DNA of 8,469 bases. Origin: Alphaproteobacteria bacterium (GTDB taxonomy: Bacteria; Pseudomonadota; Alphaproteobacteria; Acetobacterales; Acetobacteraceae). The notes under the pieces are model-generated. The model ran no database searches, was not told where the DNA came from, and saw only the letters and a program-made list of their open reading frames with translations. Shown piece after piece: positions 1 through 5,427 of this stretch. The stretch lies in the NCBI GenBank assembly GCA_013298245.1, contig JAAFHD010000148.1, forward strand, positions 1 through 8,469, written 5' to 3'. The first letter of the stretch is position 1. Each line of letters begins with the position of its first letter. Made by a program: the position numbers and the translations under genes.

Positions 1-110
1 ATGCCGGCGTGCCGGTGCCGTTGCGGCTGGAACGCGGCGGGCGCACCCTGCAACTGACATTGATGTCGGCGGATCGGCGCAGCTTCCTGAAGGGACCGCG
101 CCTGCATTGA
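1..110 (+). CDS. C-terminal end of a PDZ-domain (probably S1C/DegP-like) protein, partial
   Basis: Only the last 35 codons lie in the window, read in the frame that begins at base 3 and stops at the TGA at 108-110. The peptide begins AGVPVPLRLERGGRTL and ends SADRRSFLKGPRLH. The pattern of two hydrophobic beta strands around an RGGR turn (V-P-L-R-L-E-R-G-G-R-T-L-Q-L-T-L) is how the final strands of a PDZ domain usually look in trypsin-like periplasmic proteases and related PDZ proteins, and the short basic tail after it also fits. The catalytic domain, if there is one, is outside the window, so protease activity cannot be claimed. The gene is co-directional with the dehydrogenase that follows after 67 bp. 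The PDZ reading is moderately secure; the identity of the whole protein is not. Confidence 0.55.
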   Translation, partial: AGVPVPLRLERGGRTLQLTLMSADRRSFLKGPRLH

Positions 111-158
111 GGGGCCGATCGCGGAAGGCCGTTTCGGCCGGACGCGTGAATCGGCTCC
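111..158. repeat. Nested inverted repeat in the gap before the dehydrogenase
   Basis: An outer stem pairs 111-119 with 150-158 (GGGGCCGAT against ATCGGCTCC, one G-T wobble). It encloses a small perfect hairpin, GGCCG-TTT-CGGCC, at 127-139. The repeat starts directly after the upstream stop codon, so it could act as a 3' stabilising or terminating structure for the upstream message. No T-run follows, so it is not a standard Rho-independent terminator. GC-rich DNA makes such stems by chance fairly often. Confidence 0.35.
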
Positions 159-177
159 ACAGCAAAGGTAGGGTGCG

Positions 178-909
178 ATGAGTTTCGATTTCACCGGAAA
201 ACGGGTTGTGGTGTGTGGCGGCTCGCGCGGCATCGGACGCGCGACAGCCGCCGGGTTCGCCGCCGCCGGCGCGCGGGTTTCCATCTGCGCGCGCGGCGAG
301 GCGACGCTTCGCGAAGCCGCCAACGAGATCGGCGCGCATGCCGGCGTGTGCGACCTGTCGGACGCGGCCGCCATCCAGCACTACATTGCCGATGCGGCTG
401 CGGCCCTGGGTGGCATCGACGTGCTGGTCAACAACGCGTCCGGCTTCGGCTCGCAGGACACCGAGGATGGCTGGGCCGCCAGCCTGAATGTGGATGTGCT
501 GGCAACCACCCGCGCCTCGCGCGAGGCGGCGCCGCATATGGGCGCGGGCGCGTCGATCGTGAATGTCAGCTCCATCTCGGGCTTCCGGCCGTCGCTGCGC
601 ACGCCCGCCTATGCGGCGGTGAAGGCGTTGCTGATCAACTTCACCCAATCCCAGGCGGCGATGCTCGCCAAGCAGGGCATCCGGGTGAATGGCGTGGCCC
701 CAGGCTCCATCGAATTCCCGGGCGGGTCATGGGAGGCGCGGCGCACCAGCGACCCCGCGCTGTATGGGCGCATCCTGGCATCGATCCCCTTCGGCCGGCT
801 CGGCACGCCGGAGGAGGTGGCGAATGTCATTCTGTTCCTCGCCAGCCCCCTGGCCGGCTGGGTGACGGGTCACACCATCGTGGTCGATGGCGGGCAGCTA
901 TTGAGCTGA
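178..909 (+). CDS. Short-chain dehydrogenase/reductase (SDR) family oxidoreductase
   Basis: This 243-aa protein is the normal length of a classical SDR, a cytoplasmic NAD(P)-dependent oxidoreductase with a single Rossmann domain. The landmarks are in order: the cofactor-binding loop G14-G15-S-R-G18-I-G20 (preceded by Cys13 where many family members have Thr), Asp59 in the CDLSD segment, the N85-N86-A87 motif, the active-site Asn104, catalytic Ser132 exactly 13 residues before Tyr145, the Y145-A-A-V-K149 motif, P175-G176, and the usual VDGG C-terminus. Arg39 just after the second beta strand leans towards NADP(H), but this is not decisive. The substrate cannot be told from the sequence. Overall it resembles the FabG-like classical group, but a housekeeping FabG would normally sit in a fatty-acid gene cluster, which is absent here. 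The ATG at 178 is preceded by AAAGG at 164-168, a modest ribosome binding site. Confidence 0.93.
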   Translation: MSFDFTGKRVVVCGGSRGIGRATAAGFAAAGARVSICARGEATLREAANEIGAHAGVCDLSDAAAIQHYIADAAAALGGIDVLVNNASGFGSQDTEDGWAASLNVDVLATTRASREAAPHMGAGASIVNVSSISGFRPSLRTPAYAAVKALLINFTQSQAAMLAKQGIRVNGVAPGSIEFPGGSWEARRTSDPALYGRILASIPFGRLGTPEEVANVILFLASPLAGWVTGHTIVVDGGQLLS

Positions 910-951
910 CGCGTTAACCGCCCAGCAACCAACCGGTGCGCATGGTCCCCA

Positions 952-1344
952 ATGCCCACAGAAATCCGCCATATCCTCTTCAAGCCCAGCGAAGTGATCA
1001 CGGCGCTGCTGCTGCTCCAGCGGCAGCGGCGCATCGAGTTGCCGACCGGCACGATCGAGGCCGCGGACGCCGATGACGACGCCAATGGCCTGCCCTTCTT
1101 CACCATCCAACTCCGCCCCGATGATGCGGCGCGCGCGACCCATGGCGCGCATATTCCGCTGCGCTTCGGGTCTGCGGATCTGCAGGCGGCGCTGCTGCTG
1201 CAATGCCGTGAACGCAACCTGCCGCTGCCGATGAAGGGCAGCAAGGTGATCCAACGCTTCGGCAGCAAGCTTGGCCTGGTCGTCGCCATCGGCAACGCTG
1301 ATACGCAGGACAGGATTGTCCAGCGGATCAGCGGCATGAACTGA
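952..1344 (+). CDS. Conserved-looking hypothetical protein, 130 aa
   Basis: I do not recognise this protein. It is 130 aa, begins MPTEIRHILFKPSEVITALL, and has no signal peptide or membrane segment; the leucine-rich stretch near residues 15-22 looks like part of an amphipathic helix. It seems to have two parts: an N-terminal helix-strand segment with a PTGTI turn, and a C-terminal alpha/beta segment in which LLLQCRERNLPLPMKGSK is followed by a strand (LGLVVAIG). The Cys-Arg-x-x-x-(hydrophobic)-P-L-P...K pattern recalls small uncharacterised alphaproteobacterial proteins, but I cannot name a family. No clear ribosome binding site precedes the ATG, and an out-of-frame ATG lies at 942. It follows the dehydrogenase after 42 bp and ends one base before the converging dnaQ stop. 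The reverse strand also has long open frames here. I chose the plus-strand frame because its protein has balanced composition and recognisable secondary structure. Confidence 0.7.
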   Translation: MPTEIRHILFKPSEVITALLLLQRQRRIELPTGTIEAADADDDANGLPFFTIQLRPDDAARATHGAHIPLRFGSADLQAALLLQCRERNLPLPMKGSKVIQRFGSKLGLVVAIGNADTQDRIVQRISGMN

Positions 1345-1345
1345 A

Positions 1346-2023
1346 CTACCCCTCACGCGACCAGAGCGGGTCCTTCAACTTCGTCAGGAATTCGGCATGC
1401 GCCGCCAGGCGTTCGGCCGGTGGCTCGATGGGCCGCGCGTTGCGCGCGCGCCGCGCCTCGGTGGGCAGCGGAATGCCGCCGCCCGCACCACCCAGCCCCA
1501 GGCCCTGCTGCCGCCCGCCATTCAATTCCAGATAGACCTTGGCCAGCAGCCGCACATCCAACAGCGCATTGTGGGTGGTGCGTTCGGACAGATCGATCTC
1601 GAAGCGCCGGCACAGCGCGTCCAGGCTGTTGGGCATGCCGGGGAAGCGGCGCTTGGCCAGCACCAGCGTATCGACCATGCGGGATTCGGGCAGCGGCGCC
1701 ATGCCAACCCGGGAAAGTTCGGCGTTCAGGTGCATGAAGTCAAATGGCGCGTTATGTGCGACAATTGGCGCATCACCGATGAAATCCAGCAGCGCCTGCG
1801 CCACATCCGCGAAGCGCGGCGCGCCCTCTACATCCGCACTGGTAAACCCATGGATGCGGCTGGAATCGGACGGGATGTCGCGCTCAGGGTCGATCAACGT
1901 GCGATAGTGCCGGCCGGTCGGCAGCATGTTCACCACCTCGATGGCCGCGACCTCCAGCACGCGGTGGCCTTCCTTGGGGTCGGTGCCGGTGGTCTCGGTG
2001 TCCAGCACCACTTCACGGGTCAT
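1346..2023 (-). CDS. dnaQ: DNA polymerase III epsilon subunit (3'-5' proofreading exonuclease)
   Basis: This 225-aa protein is a DEDDh-family 3'-5' exonuclease, the proofreading subunit of the replicative polymerase. The ExoI motif is D8-T-E10 (VLDTETTG), ExoII has Asp95 in HNAPFDFMHLN, and ExoIII has His151 and Asp156 in HNALLDVRLL, so all five metal and catalytic residues are present. The C-terminal tail after about residue 168 is Gly- and Arg-rich and contains QQGLGL at 172-177, in the place where E. coli epsilon carries its clamp-binding motif. The frame is open up to an ATG at 2122, but that extension lies inside coaE and has no family character. The ATG at 2023 starts directly on the first beta strand and has AGGA about 9 bases upstream, so it was chosen. 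The gene overlaps the end of coaE by 11 bp and is last in the minus-strand operon. Confidence 0.95.
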   Translation of the reverse strand: MTREVVLDTETTGTDPKEGHRVLEVAAIEVVNMLPTGRHYRTLIDPERDIPSDSSRIHGFTSADVEGAPRFADVAQALLDFIGDAPIVAHNAPFDFMHLNAELSRVGMAPLPESRMVDTLVLAKRRFPGMPNSLDALCRRFEIDLSERTTHNALLDVRLLAKVYLELNGGRQQGLGLGGAGGGIPLPTEARRARNARPIEPPAERLAAHAEFLTKLKDPLWSREG

Positions 2024-2609
2024 GGCGGTGGGTCCTGACAATGCGGCGCACGGCGCGGTCGGTGGCGTGGCGCGGGCCGCCGGTCTTGATGATGATATCG
2101 GCGCGGCGGCGTTTTTCGGCATCCGGCATCTGGCGCGCCAGGATGGCGGCCAGGCGTTCGGCGGTCATGCCCGCACGGCCCAGCACGCGCGCGTGCTGCA
2201 CGGCCGCGGGGGCAGAGACCACCATCACCGCGTCGAATTCGCGCCCGGTGCCGCGGGTTTCAAACAGCAGCGGAATATCCAGCACCACCATGCGCTGCCC
2301 GTCGCGCCGCGCGCGTGCCAGGAAGCGGCGCTGTTCGTCGCGCACCAGCGGGTGGATGATGCGCTCCAGCACGCGCAGCGCGTCGGGCTTGCCCAGCACG
2401 GCCGCGCGCAAGGCCTCACGCAGCACGCGCCCATCCCGCACGGTGCCGGGAAACGCCGCACCAATCGGGCCAACGCCGCGCCCGCCCTTGGCCTGCAAGC
2501 CATGCACCGCGGCATCCGCGTCAAACACGCGCACGCGGCGGGCGCGAAAACTGCGCCCGGCGGTGGACTTGCCCATGCCGATGCTGCCCGTCAGCCCCAG
2601 CACCTTCAC
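2013..2609 (-). CDS. coaE: Dephospho-CoA kinase (GTG start)
   Basis: This enzyme performs the last step of coenzyme A synthesis, the ATP-dependent phosphorylation of the ribose 3'-hydroxyl of dephospho-CoA. The 198-aa protein is the usual length. Residues 8-16 form the P-loop (GSIGMGKST). D30-A-D32 is the conserved acidic motif of the CoA-binding part, I85-H-P87 lies in the CoA domain, D111-IPLLFE117 is the family signature, and R159-Q-M-P162 is in the lid region. The frame runs open to an ATG at 2759, but that 50-residue extension is low-complexity Arg/Gly/Ala sequence antisense to nothing and lies inside aroE. The GTG at 2609 places the P-loop at the normal distance from the N-terminus and overlaps the aroE stop as GTGA, which is a translational-coupling arrangement. 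The usual C-terminal 'NSG' segment is written ITKTGG-like here (IIIKTGG), a mild deviation. Confidence 0.95.
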   Translation of the reverse strand: MKVLGLTGSIGMGKSTAGRSFRARRVRVFDADAAVHGLQAKGGRGVGPIGAAFPGTVRDGRVLREALRAAVLGKPDALRVLERIIHPLVRDEQRRFLARARRDGQRMVVLDIPLLFETRGTGREFDAVMVVSAPAAVQHARVLGRAGMTAERLAAILARQMPDAEKRRRADIIIKTGGPRHATDRAVRRIVRTHRHDP

Positions 2610-3421
2610 GCCAGCACCGCCGCTTGCAGTGCCGCATCGACCACCGGTTCCACGCCGAACCAGCGCGCGAAACCAGGGCGCGCCTGATGCAGCAGCATGC
2701 CGATGCCGGTGACCGCCACCAGGCCTTGCGCGCGCGCGGCCAGCAGCAGTGGTGTCCACAAAGGTGCATACACCGCATCGGCCACGACGCCGGCGCGCAT
2801 GGGCGCCAGGTCGATCTCGAGCGGTGGTTCGCCGGTCATGCCAAGGCTGGTCGTGTTGACCAGCAGCGCAGCCCCTTCCAGCGGCGGTGCCACGGCCACG
2901 CGGATCGGGCCGCCCAAAGCGCGCGCCACTTCCTCCGCACGGTCAGTGCTGCGGTTGACCAGCACCACCTCGGGCGCGCCGGCATCCAGCAGGGCTGCGG
3001 CCACCGCACGCGCGGCACCACCTGCACCCAGGATCACCGCGCGGCCCGCATCCGCGCGCCAGCCAGGTGCGCCGGCGCGCAGGTTTTCGAGGAACCCAAA
3101 ACCATCCGTGTTGTCGCCATGGATGCGCCCATCCATGAAGGTCAGCGTGTTGGCGGCCCCTGCGCGGCGCGCAAAGGGTGTGACTTCATCGCACAGGGCA
3201 AAGGCCGCTTCCTTGTGCGGAATGGTCACATTCACGCCGCGAAAACCCGCCGCCATCACGCCGCGCAACGCCACCGAAAAATCCTCAGGCGGCACCGGCA
3301 GCGGCACATAGGCGCCGTCAATGCCGTGGCGTTCCAGCCAGTGATTGTGCAGCTGCGGGCTGCGCGAATGCCCCGCCGGCCAGCCGAAGACGCCGGCCAC
3401 GCGCGCCTTGCCCGAAATCAT
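2606..3421 (-). CDS. aroE: Shikimate 5-dehydrogenase (NADP+)
   Basis: AroE reduces 3-dehydroshikimate to shikimate with NADPH, the fourth step of aromatic amino acid synthesis. The 271-aa protein has all family landmarks: the substrate-binding S19 and S21 in HSRSPQLHN, catalytic Lys70 in VNVTIPHK, Asn91, catalytic Asp106 in GDNTDG, the nucleotide loop GAGGAA at 132-137, the NADP-specificity segment N156-R157-S158, NTTSLGM at 189-195, and Gln246 in GMLLHQ near the end. The residues after Tyr218 read YAPLWTPLL, a conservative form of the usual YxPxxTxLL. The ATG at 3421 overlaps the moaE stop as ATGA, and the C-terminus overlaps the coaE GTG by 4 bp. In many alphaproteobacteria aroE, coaE and dnaQ are adjacent in this order, often with maf upstream; here moaE takes the place of maf. 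Confidence 0.97.
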   Translation of the reverse strand: MISGKARVAGVFGWPAGHSRSPQLHNHWLERHGIDGAYVPLPVPPEDFSVALRGVMAAGFRGVNVTIPHKEAAFALCDEVTPFARRAGAANTLTFMDGRIHGDNTDGFGFLENLRAGAPGWRADAGRAVILGAGGAARAVAAALLDAGAPEVVLVNRSTDRAEEVARALGGPIRVAVAPPLEGAALLVNTTSLGMTGEPPLEIDLAPMRAGVVADAVYAPLWTPLLLAARAQGLVAVTGIGMLLHQARPGFARWFGVEPVVDAALQAAVLA

Positions 3422-3867
3422 GCGCCCCAGCGCGCGGTGGCCGCGTCGTCCTCTTCCTTGGCGTCCACCCAGCGGGTGGTGCCGTCGGCGAATTCCTCGG
3501 ATTTCCAGAAGGGTGCGCGGGTCTTCAGCCAGTCGATCAGGAAGGCGCAGCTTTCCAGCGCGGCGGTGCGATGGCGCGATGCGGTCAGCACCAGCACGAT
3601 GGGGTCGCCGGGCAGCATGCGGCCATGGCGGTGGATGACGGTGCAGCCGGTCAATGGCCAGCGCGATTCGGCTTCCGCCGCGATGGCGGCCAGCGCGCGT
3701 TCGGTCATGCCCGGATAGTGTTCCAGCGTCATCGCCGCCAGCCCATCATCGGCGCGGCAGACACCGATGAAACTGGCGATGCCGCCCACATCCACGCGGC
3801 CAACCGACAGCGCGGCCATCTCGGCCGCCACGTCGAAGCCCGCGGCCTGCACCAGCACGCGCGCCAT
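3418..3867 (-). CDS. moaE: Molybdopterin synthase catalytic (large) subunit
   Basis: MoaE, with thiocarboxylated MoaD, inserts the dithiolene sulfurs into precursor Z (cPMP) to make molybdopterin. The 149-aa protein is of typical length. It shows the opening strand and GGIASFIGVCR (28-38), LEHYPGMTERAL (48-59), HRHGRMLPGD (79-88), the S97-RHR segment, and the C-terminal LKTRAPFWKSE motif, in which Lys115 and Lys122 match the two lysines that act in catalysis and in contact with the MoaD tail. It begins 3 bp after moaD and ends in an ATGA overlap with aroE, so both subunits should be made in step. No other molybdenum-cofactor gene (moaA, moaC, mogA, moeA) is in the window. Confidence 0.96.
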   Translation of the reverse strand: MARVLVQAAGFDVAAEMAALSVGRVDVGGIASFIGVCRADDGLAAMTLEHYPGMTERALAAIAAEAESRWPLTGCTVIHRHGRMLPGDPIVLVLTASRHRTAALESCAFLIDWLKTRAPFWKSEEFADGTTRWVDAKEEDDAATARWGA

Positions 3868-3870
3868 GCG

Positions 3871-4122
3871 TCAGCCGCCGGTGACGGGGGGGAAGAAGGC
3901 GACCTCGTCATTCGCGGCGACCGGCGCGGAGGCCTGCGCGAAATCCTGGTTCACCGCGGCACGGATTTGTTTGGCATGCGCGAAGGCATCCGCATGGCCC
4001 GGGCTGCGCGTGGCCAGCCAGGCCATCAGCCCCGCGACATCGCGCACATCATCGGGCGGCGTGACGTTCTCTTCCGCGACACCCACCTTCTGCCGCACCC
4101 AGGCGAAATACAGCAGCTTCAT
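3871..4122 (-). CDS. moaD: Molybdopterin synthase sulfur-carrier (small) subunit
   Basis: MoaD is a ubiquitin-fold sulfur carrier. Its C-terminal glycine is adenylated by MoeB, converted to a thiocarboxylate, and inserted into the MoaE active site. The 83-aa protein begins MKLLYFAWVRQKVG, a typical first beta hairpin of the family, and ends FFPPVTGG, with the diagnostic exposed Gly82-Gly83 at the very C-terminus. The middle has the usual helix (VAGLMAWLATRSP) and the AVNQDFA strand. The start codon overlaps the stop of the upstream lipoprotein gene as ATGA, which indicates translational coupling to that gene. moaE follows after 3 bp. Confidence 0.96.
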   Translation of the reverse strand: MKLLYFAWVRQKVGVAEENVTPPDDVRDVAGLMAWLATRSPGHADAFAHAKQIRAAVNQDFAQASAPVAANDEVAFFPPVTGG

Positions 4123-4715
4123 CGCGGCGGGTTCAGCACCTGCTGGGCCGGGCGGCCGGGTTCGGAAATGATGGTCACGGCGCGGTCACCGGTGACGGCG
4201 GCGATGTTGCCCGAAGGCCCGATGGCCGCCCCCGCGCGCGGGTTGTCGATAAGGTTGAAGGTGCCCGCGGGCGTCGTCACGGTGCGGCGCTGTTCGGGCG
4301 CCATGCTGACGGTTGCGGGGGCGGCCGGTGTGGCGCGGGCGGCCACGGGCGCGGCGGGCGCATCCAGCGCGGCGCCACTGCCACGGCGCGGCGTGGGCGG
4401 GTTTTCCGGACGGAAGGCGGGGATGCCACGCAGCGCCTCATCGGGGTTCGCCAGTGTGGCGCGCGGGCCTTCGGCGGCGGGCCAGACATTGCCCTCTTCC
4501 TCGCGCAGCGGTTCGGCCGCCGTCACGCCACCGCCGCGGCGCACGCGGTCCACCGTCAGGCCGGTCGCGATCACTTGTGGGCGCTCATGGCCCCAGGGCA
4601 TGCCGATGCGCCCGCCAAGATCGCCGGTGCTGTCCACCACCCAGGAAAAGGCGCGGTCGGCCGGCGCGCAGGCGGCCAGGCCCAGCATGGCGGACAATGC
4701 GACAAAACGGATCAT
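4119..4715 (-). CDS. Predicted outer-membrane or periplasmic lipoprotein of unknown function
   Basis: This 198-aa protein has a short lipoprotein signal: MIRF, a hydrophobic stretch, and the lipobox L13-A14-A15-Cys16. After cleavage Cys16 would be lipidated; the next residues are Ala-Pro, not Asp, so Lol-dependent sorting to the outer membrane is the default expectation. The mature part starts with a Gly/Arg-rich segment, then has GNVWPAAEGPRATLANPDEAL (about 75-95, an alphaproteobacterial-lipoprotein look), then an Ala/Pro-rich low-complexity linker (about 115-140), and a C-terminal stretch with repeated short strands (RTVTTPAGTFNLIDNP, GNIAAVTGDRAVTII). No catalytic motif is visible. The frame stays open to 4973, but the extension is antisense-like Arg/Gly-rich sequence. 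The ATG at 4715 is fixed by a strong AGGAGG site and by the signal peptide. The gene lies between pgsA and moaD and shares an ATGA overlap with moaD. Confidence 0.85.
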   Translation of the reverse strand: MIRFVALSAMLGLAACAPADRAFSWVVDSTGDLGGRIGMPWGHERPQVIATGLTVDRVRRGGGVTAAEPLREEEGNVWPAAEGPRATLANPDEALRGIPAFRPENPPTPRRGSGAALDAPAAPVAARATPAAPATVSMAPEQRRTVTTPAGTFNLIDNPRAGAAIGPSGNIAAVTGDRAVTIISEPGRPAQQVLNPPR

Positions 4716-4721
4716 GTGAAG

Positions 4722-4727
4722 CCTCCT
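4722..4727 (-). promoter_or_regulatory. Strong Shine-Dalgarno site of the lipoprotein gene
   Basis: The minus strand reads AGGAGG six bases before the ATG at 4715. It is the best ribosome binding site in the window and decides the start codon of the lipoprotein gene against the much longer open frame. It suggests that the lipoprotein, and moaD coupled to it, are translated independently of pgsA. Confidence 0.8.
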
Positions 4728-4762
4728 CGGTCGGGGGAAGATGCGCGTTCGGGCGCCGCTTC

Positions 4763-5353
4763 TCAAGGGTCGCGCCCGGCATCTTCCCGCGCGGCATGGC
4801 GCATGCCCGCGACCCAGTAGTCCCAGCCTGTCACCAGCGTCAGGATCGCCGCCGCCCAGAGCATCAATTCGCCGATCAGCCCGATCGGCAGCCAGCCAAT
4901 GCCCAGCAGCCGCGCCGTCGAGTCGCCGGCCAGCAGCACGCCCAAAGCACCCATCTGGAAGCCGGTCTTCCATTTGGCGAGCGGTGTCACCGGCAGGCCG
5001 ACACGCAAGGTCGCCAGGTATTCGCGCAAGCCCGAGACCAGGATTTCGCGCAGCATGATGATGATGGCCGGCAGCAGCGCGCGGTCATCCAGGCGCTCGA
5101 AGCCGACCAGCACCATCAGCGCCGCCCCCACCAGCAGCTTGTCCGCGATGGGGTCCAGCATGACGCCGAAACCCGATGTGATGCCGCGCTCGCGCGCGAT
5201 CTTGCCATCGAAATAATCGGTGATGGCGGCGGCGGAAAACACGGCGCAGGCGGCGGCATCCGCCCAAGGGGCGCGGATCATGACCAGCACCACCAGCAGC
5301 GGGATGGCCAGGATGCGCGAGACAGTCAGCAGGTTCGGCAAGGAAAGGTTCAC
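4763..5353 (-). CDS. pgsA: CDP-diacylglycerol--glycerol-3-phosphate 3-phosphatidyltransferase
   Basis: PgsA is an integral inner-membrane enzyme that makes phosphatidylglycerol phosphate from CDP-diacylglycerol and glycerol 3-phosphate, the committed step to phosphatidylglycerol and cardiolipin. From the GTG start the protein is 196 aa, typical for the family. The CDP-alcohol phosphatidyltransferase signature D-x2-D-G-x2-A-R-x8-G-x3-D-x3-D is intact: D46, D49, G50, A53, R54, G63, D67, D71. The opening NLSLPNLLTVSR is the usual N-terminus before the first membrane helix. Further hydrophobic segments follow at about 15-30, 75-85, 95-107, 134-144 and 156-175. I prefer the GTG at 5353 because NLPN-type starts are normal. 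The alternative ATG at 5371 adds MGYRLH and has no ribosome binding site. The specific substrate is assigned by similarity to PgsA, and other CDP-alcohol transferases share the motif. This is the first gene of the minus-strand operon. Confidence 0.9.
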   Translation of the reverse strand: MNLSLPNLLTVSRILAIPLLVVLVMIRAPWADAAACAVFSAAAITDYFDGKIARERGITSGFGVMLDPIADKLLVGAALMVLVGFERLDDRALLPAIIIMLREILVSGLREYLATLRVGLPVTPLAKWKTGFQMGALGVLLAGDSTARLLGIGWLPIGLIGELMLWAAAILTLVTGWDYWVAGMRHAAREDAGRDP

Positions 5354-5359
5354 GTGAAG

Positions 5360-5388
5360 CCTATAACCCATGGCGCGCGCGCCGTCAG
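5360..5388 (-). promoter_or_regulatory. Candidate sigma70-type promoter for the pgsA operon
   Basis: On the minus strand CTGACG (5383-5388) and TATAGG (5360-5365) are separated by exactly 17 bp; each matches four of six consensus bases. The -10 box ends 6 bp before the GTG at 5353, so transcription would begin at or very near the start codon and give a leaderless message. The sites were found by eye, with no scoring against background. Confidence 0.35.
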
Positions 5389-5391
5389 GGG

Positions 5392-5420
5392 TTGGCGTGG
5401 GCGCGCGGGGGCGCGATACG
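5392..5420 (+). promoter_or_regulatory. Candidate sigma70-type promoter for the glycosyltransferase gene
   Basis: TTGGCG (5392-5397, four of six consensus bases) and GATACG (5415-5420, three of six) are 17 bp apart on the plus strand. The -10 box ends 7 bp before the ATG at 5428, again implying a leader of almost zero length. Its -35 box lies only 3 bp from the -35 box of the opposing pgsA promoter. The -10 match is weak. Confidence 0.25.
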
Positions 5421-5427
5421 GCCAGGG

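Noticed and set aside
127..139. GGCCG-TTT-CGGCC hairpin as a Rho-independent terminator
   Set aside because: The stem is only five pairs and no T-run follows on either strand, so it was kept only as part of a low-confidence inverted repeat.
898..1356. Minus-strand frames over the 130-aa hypothetical gene
   Set aside because: Composition is Arg/Gln/Ala-rich, typical of antisense shadow in GC-rich DNA, and it would overlap the ends of both the dehydrogenase and dnaQ genes.
1346..2122. Longer dnaQ start at 2122
   Set aside because: The extra 33 residues are Ala/Pro/Ser-rich with no family match and overlap coaE by about 110 bp; the ATG at 2023 begins just before the ExoI strand.
2013..2759. 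Longer coaE start at 2759
   Set aside because: The extra 50 residues are low-complexity and lie wholly inside aroE; the GTG at 2609 overlaps the aroE stop and puts the P-loop at the right place.
4119..4973. Longer lipoprotein frame starting at 4973
   Set aside because: It would bury the signal peptide 86 residues deep and run through pgsA; AGGAGG and the lipobox fix the start at 4715.
5392..5427. TTG start adding 12 residues to the glycosyltransferase
   Set aside because: The added residues are not structured, there is no good ribosome binding site, and the region holds the promoter-like boxes.
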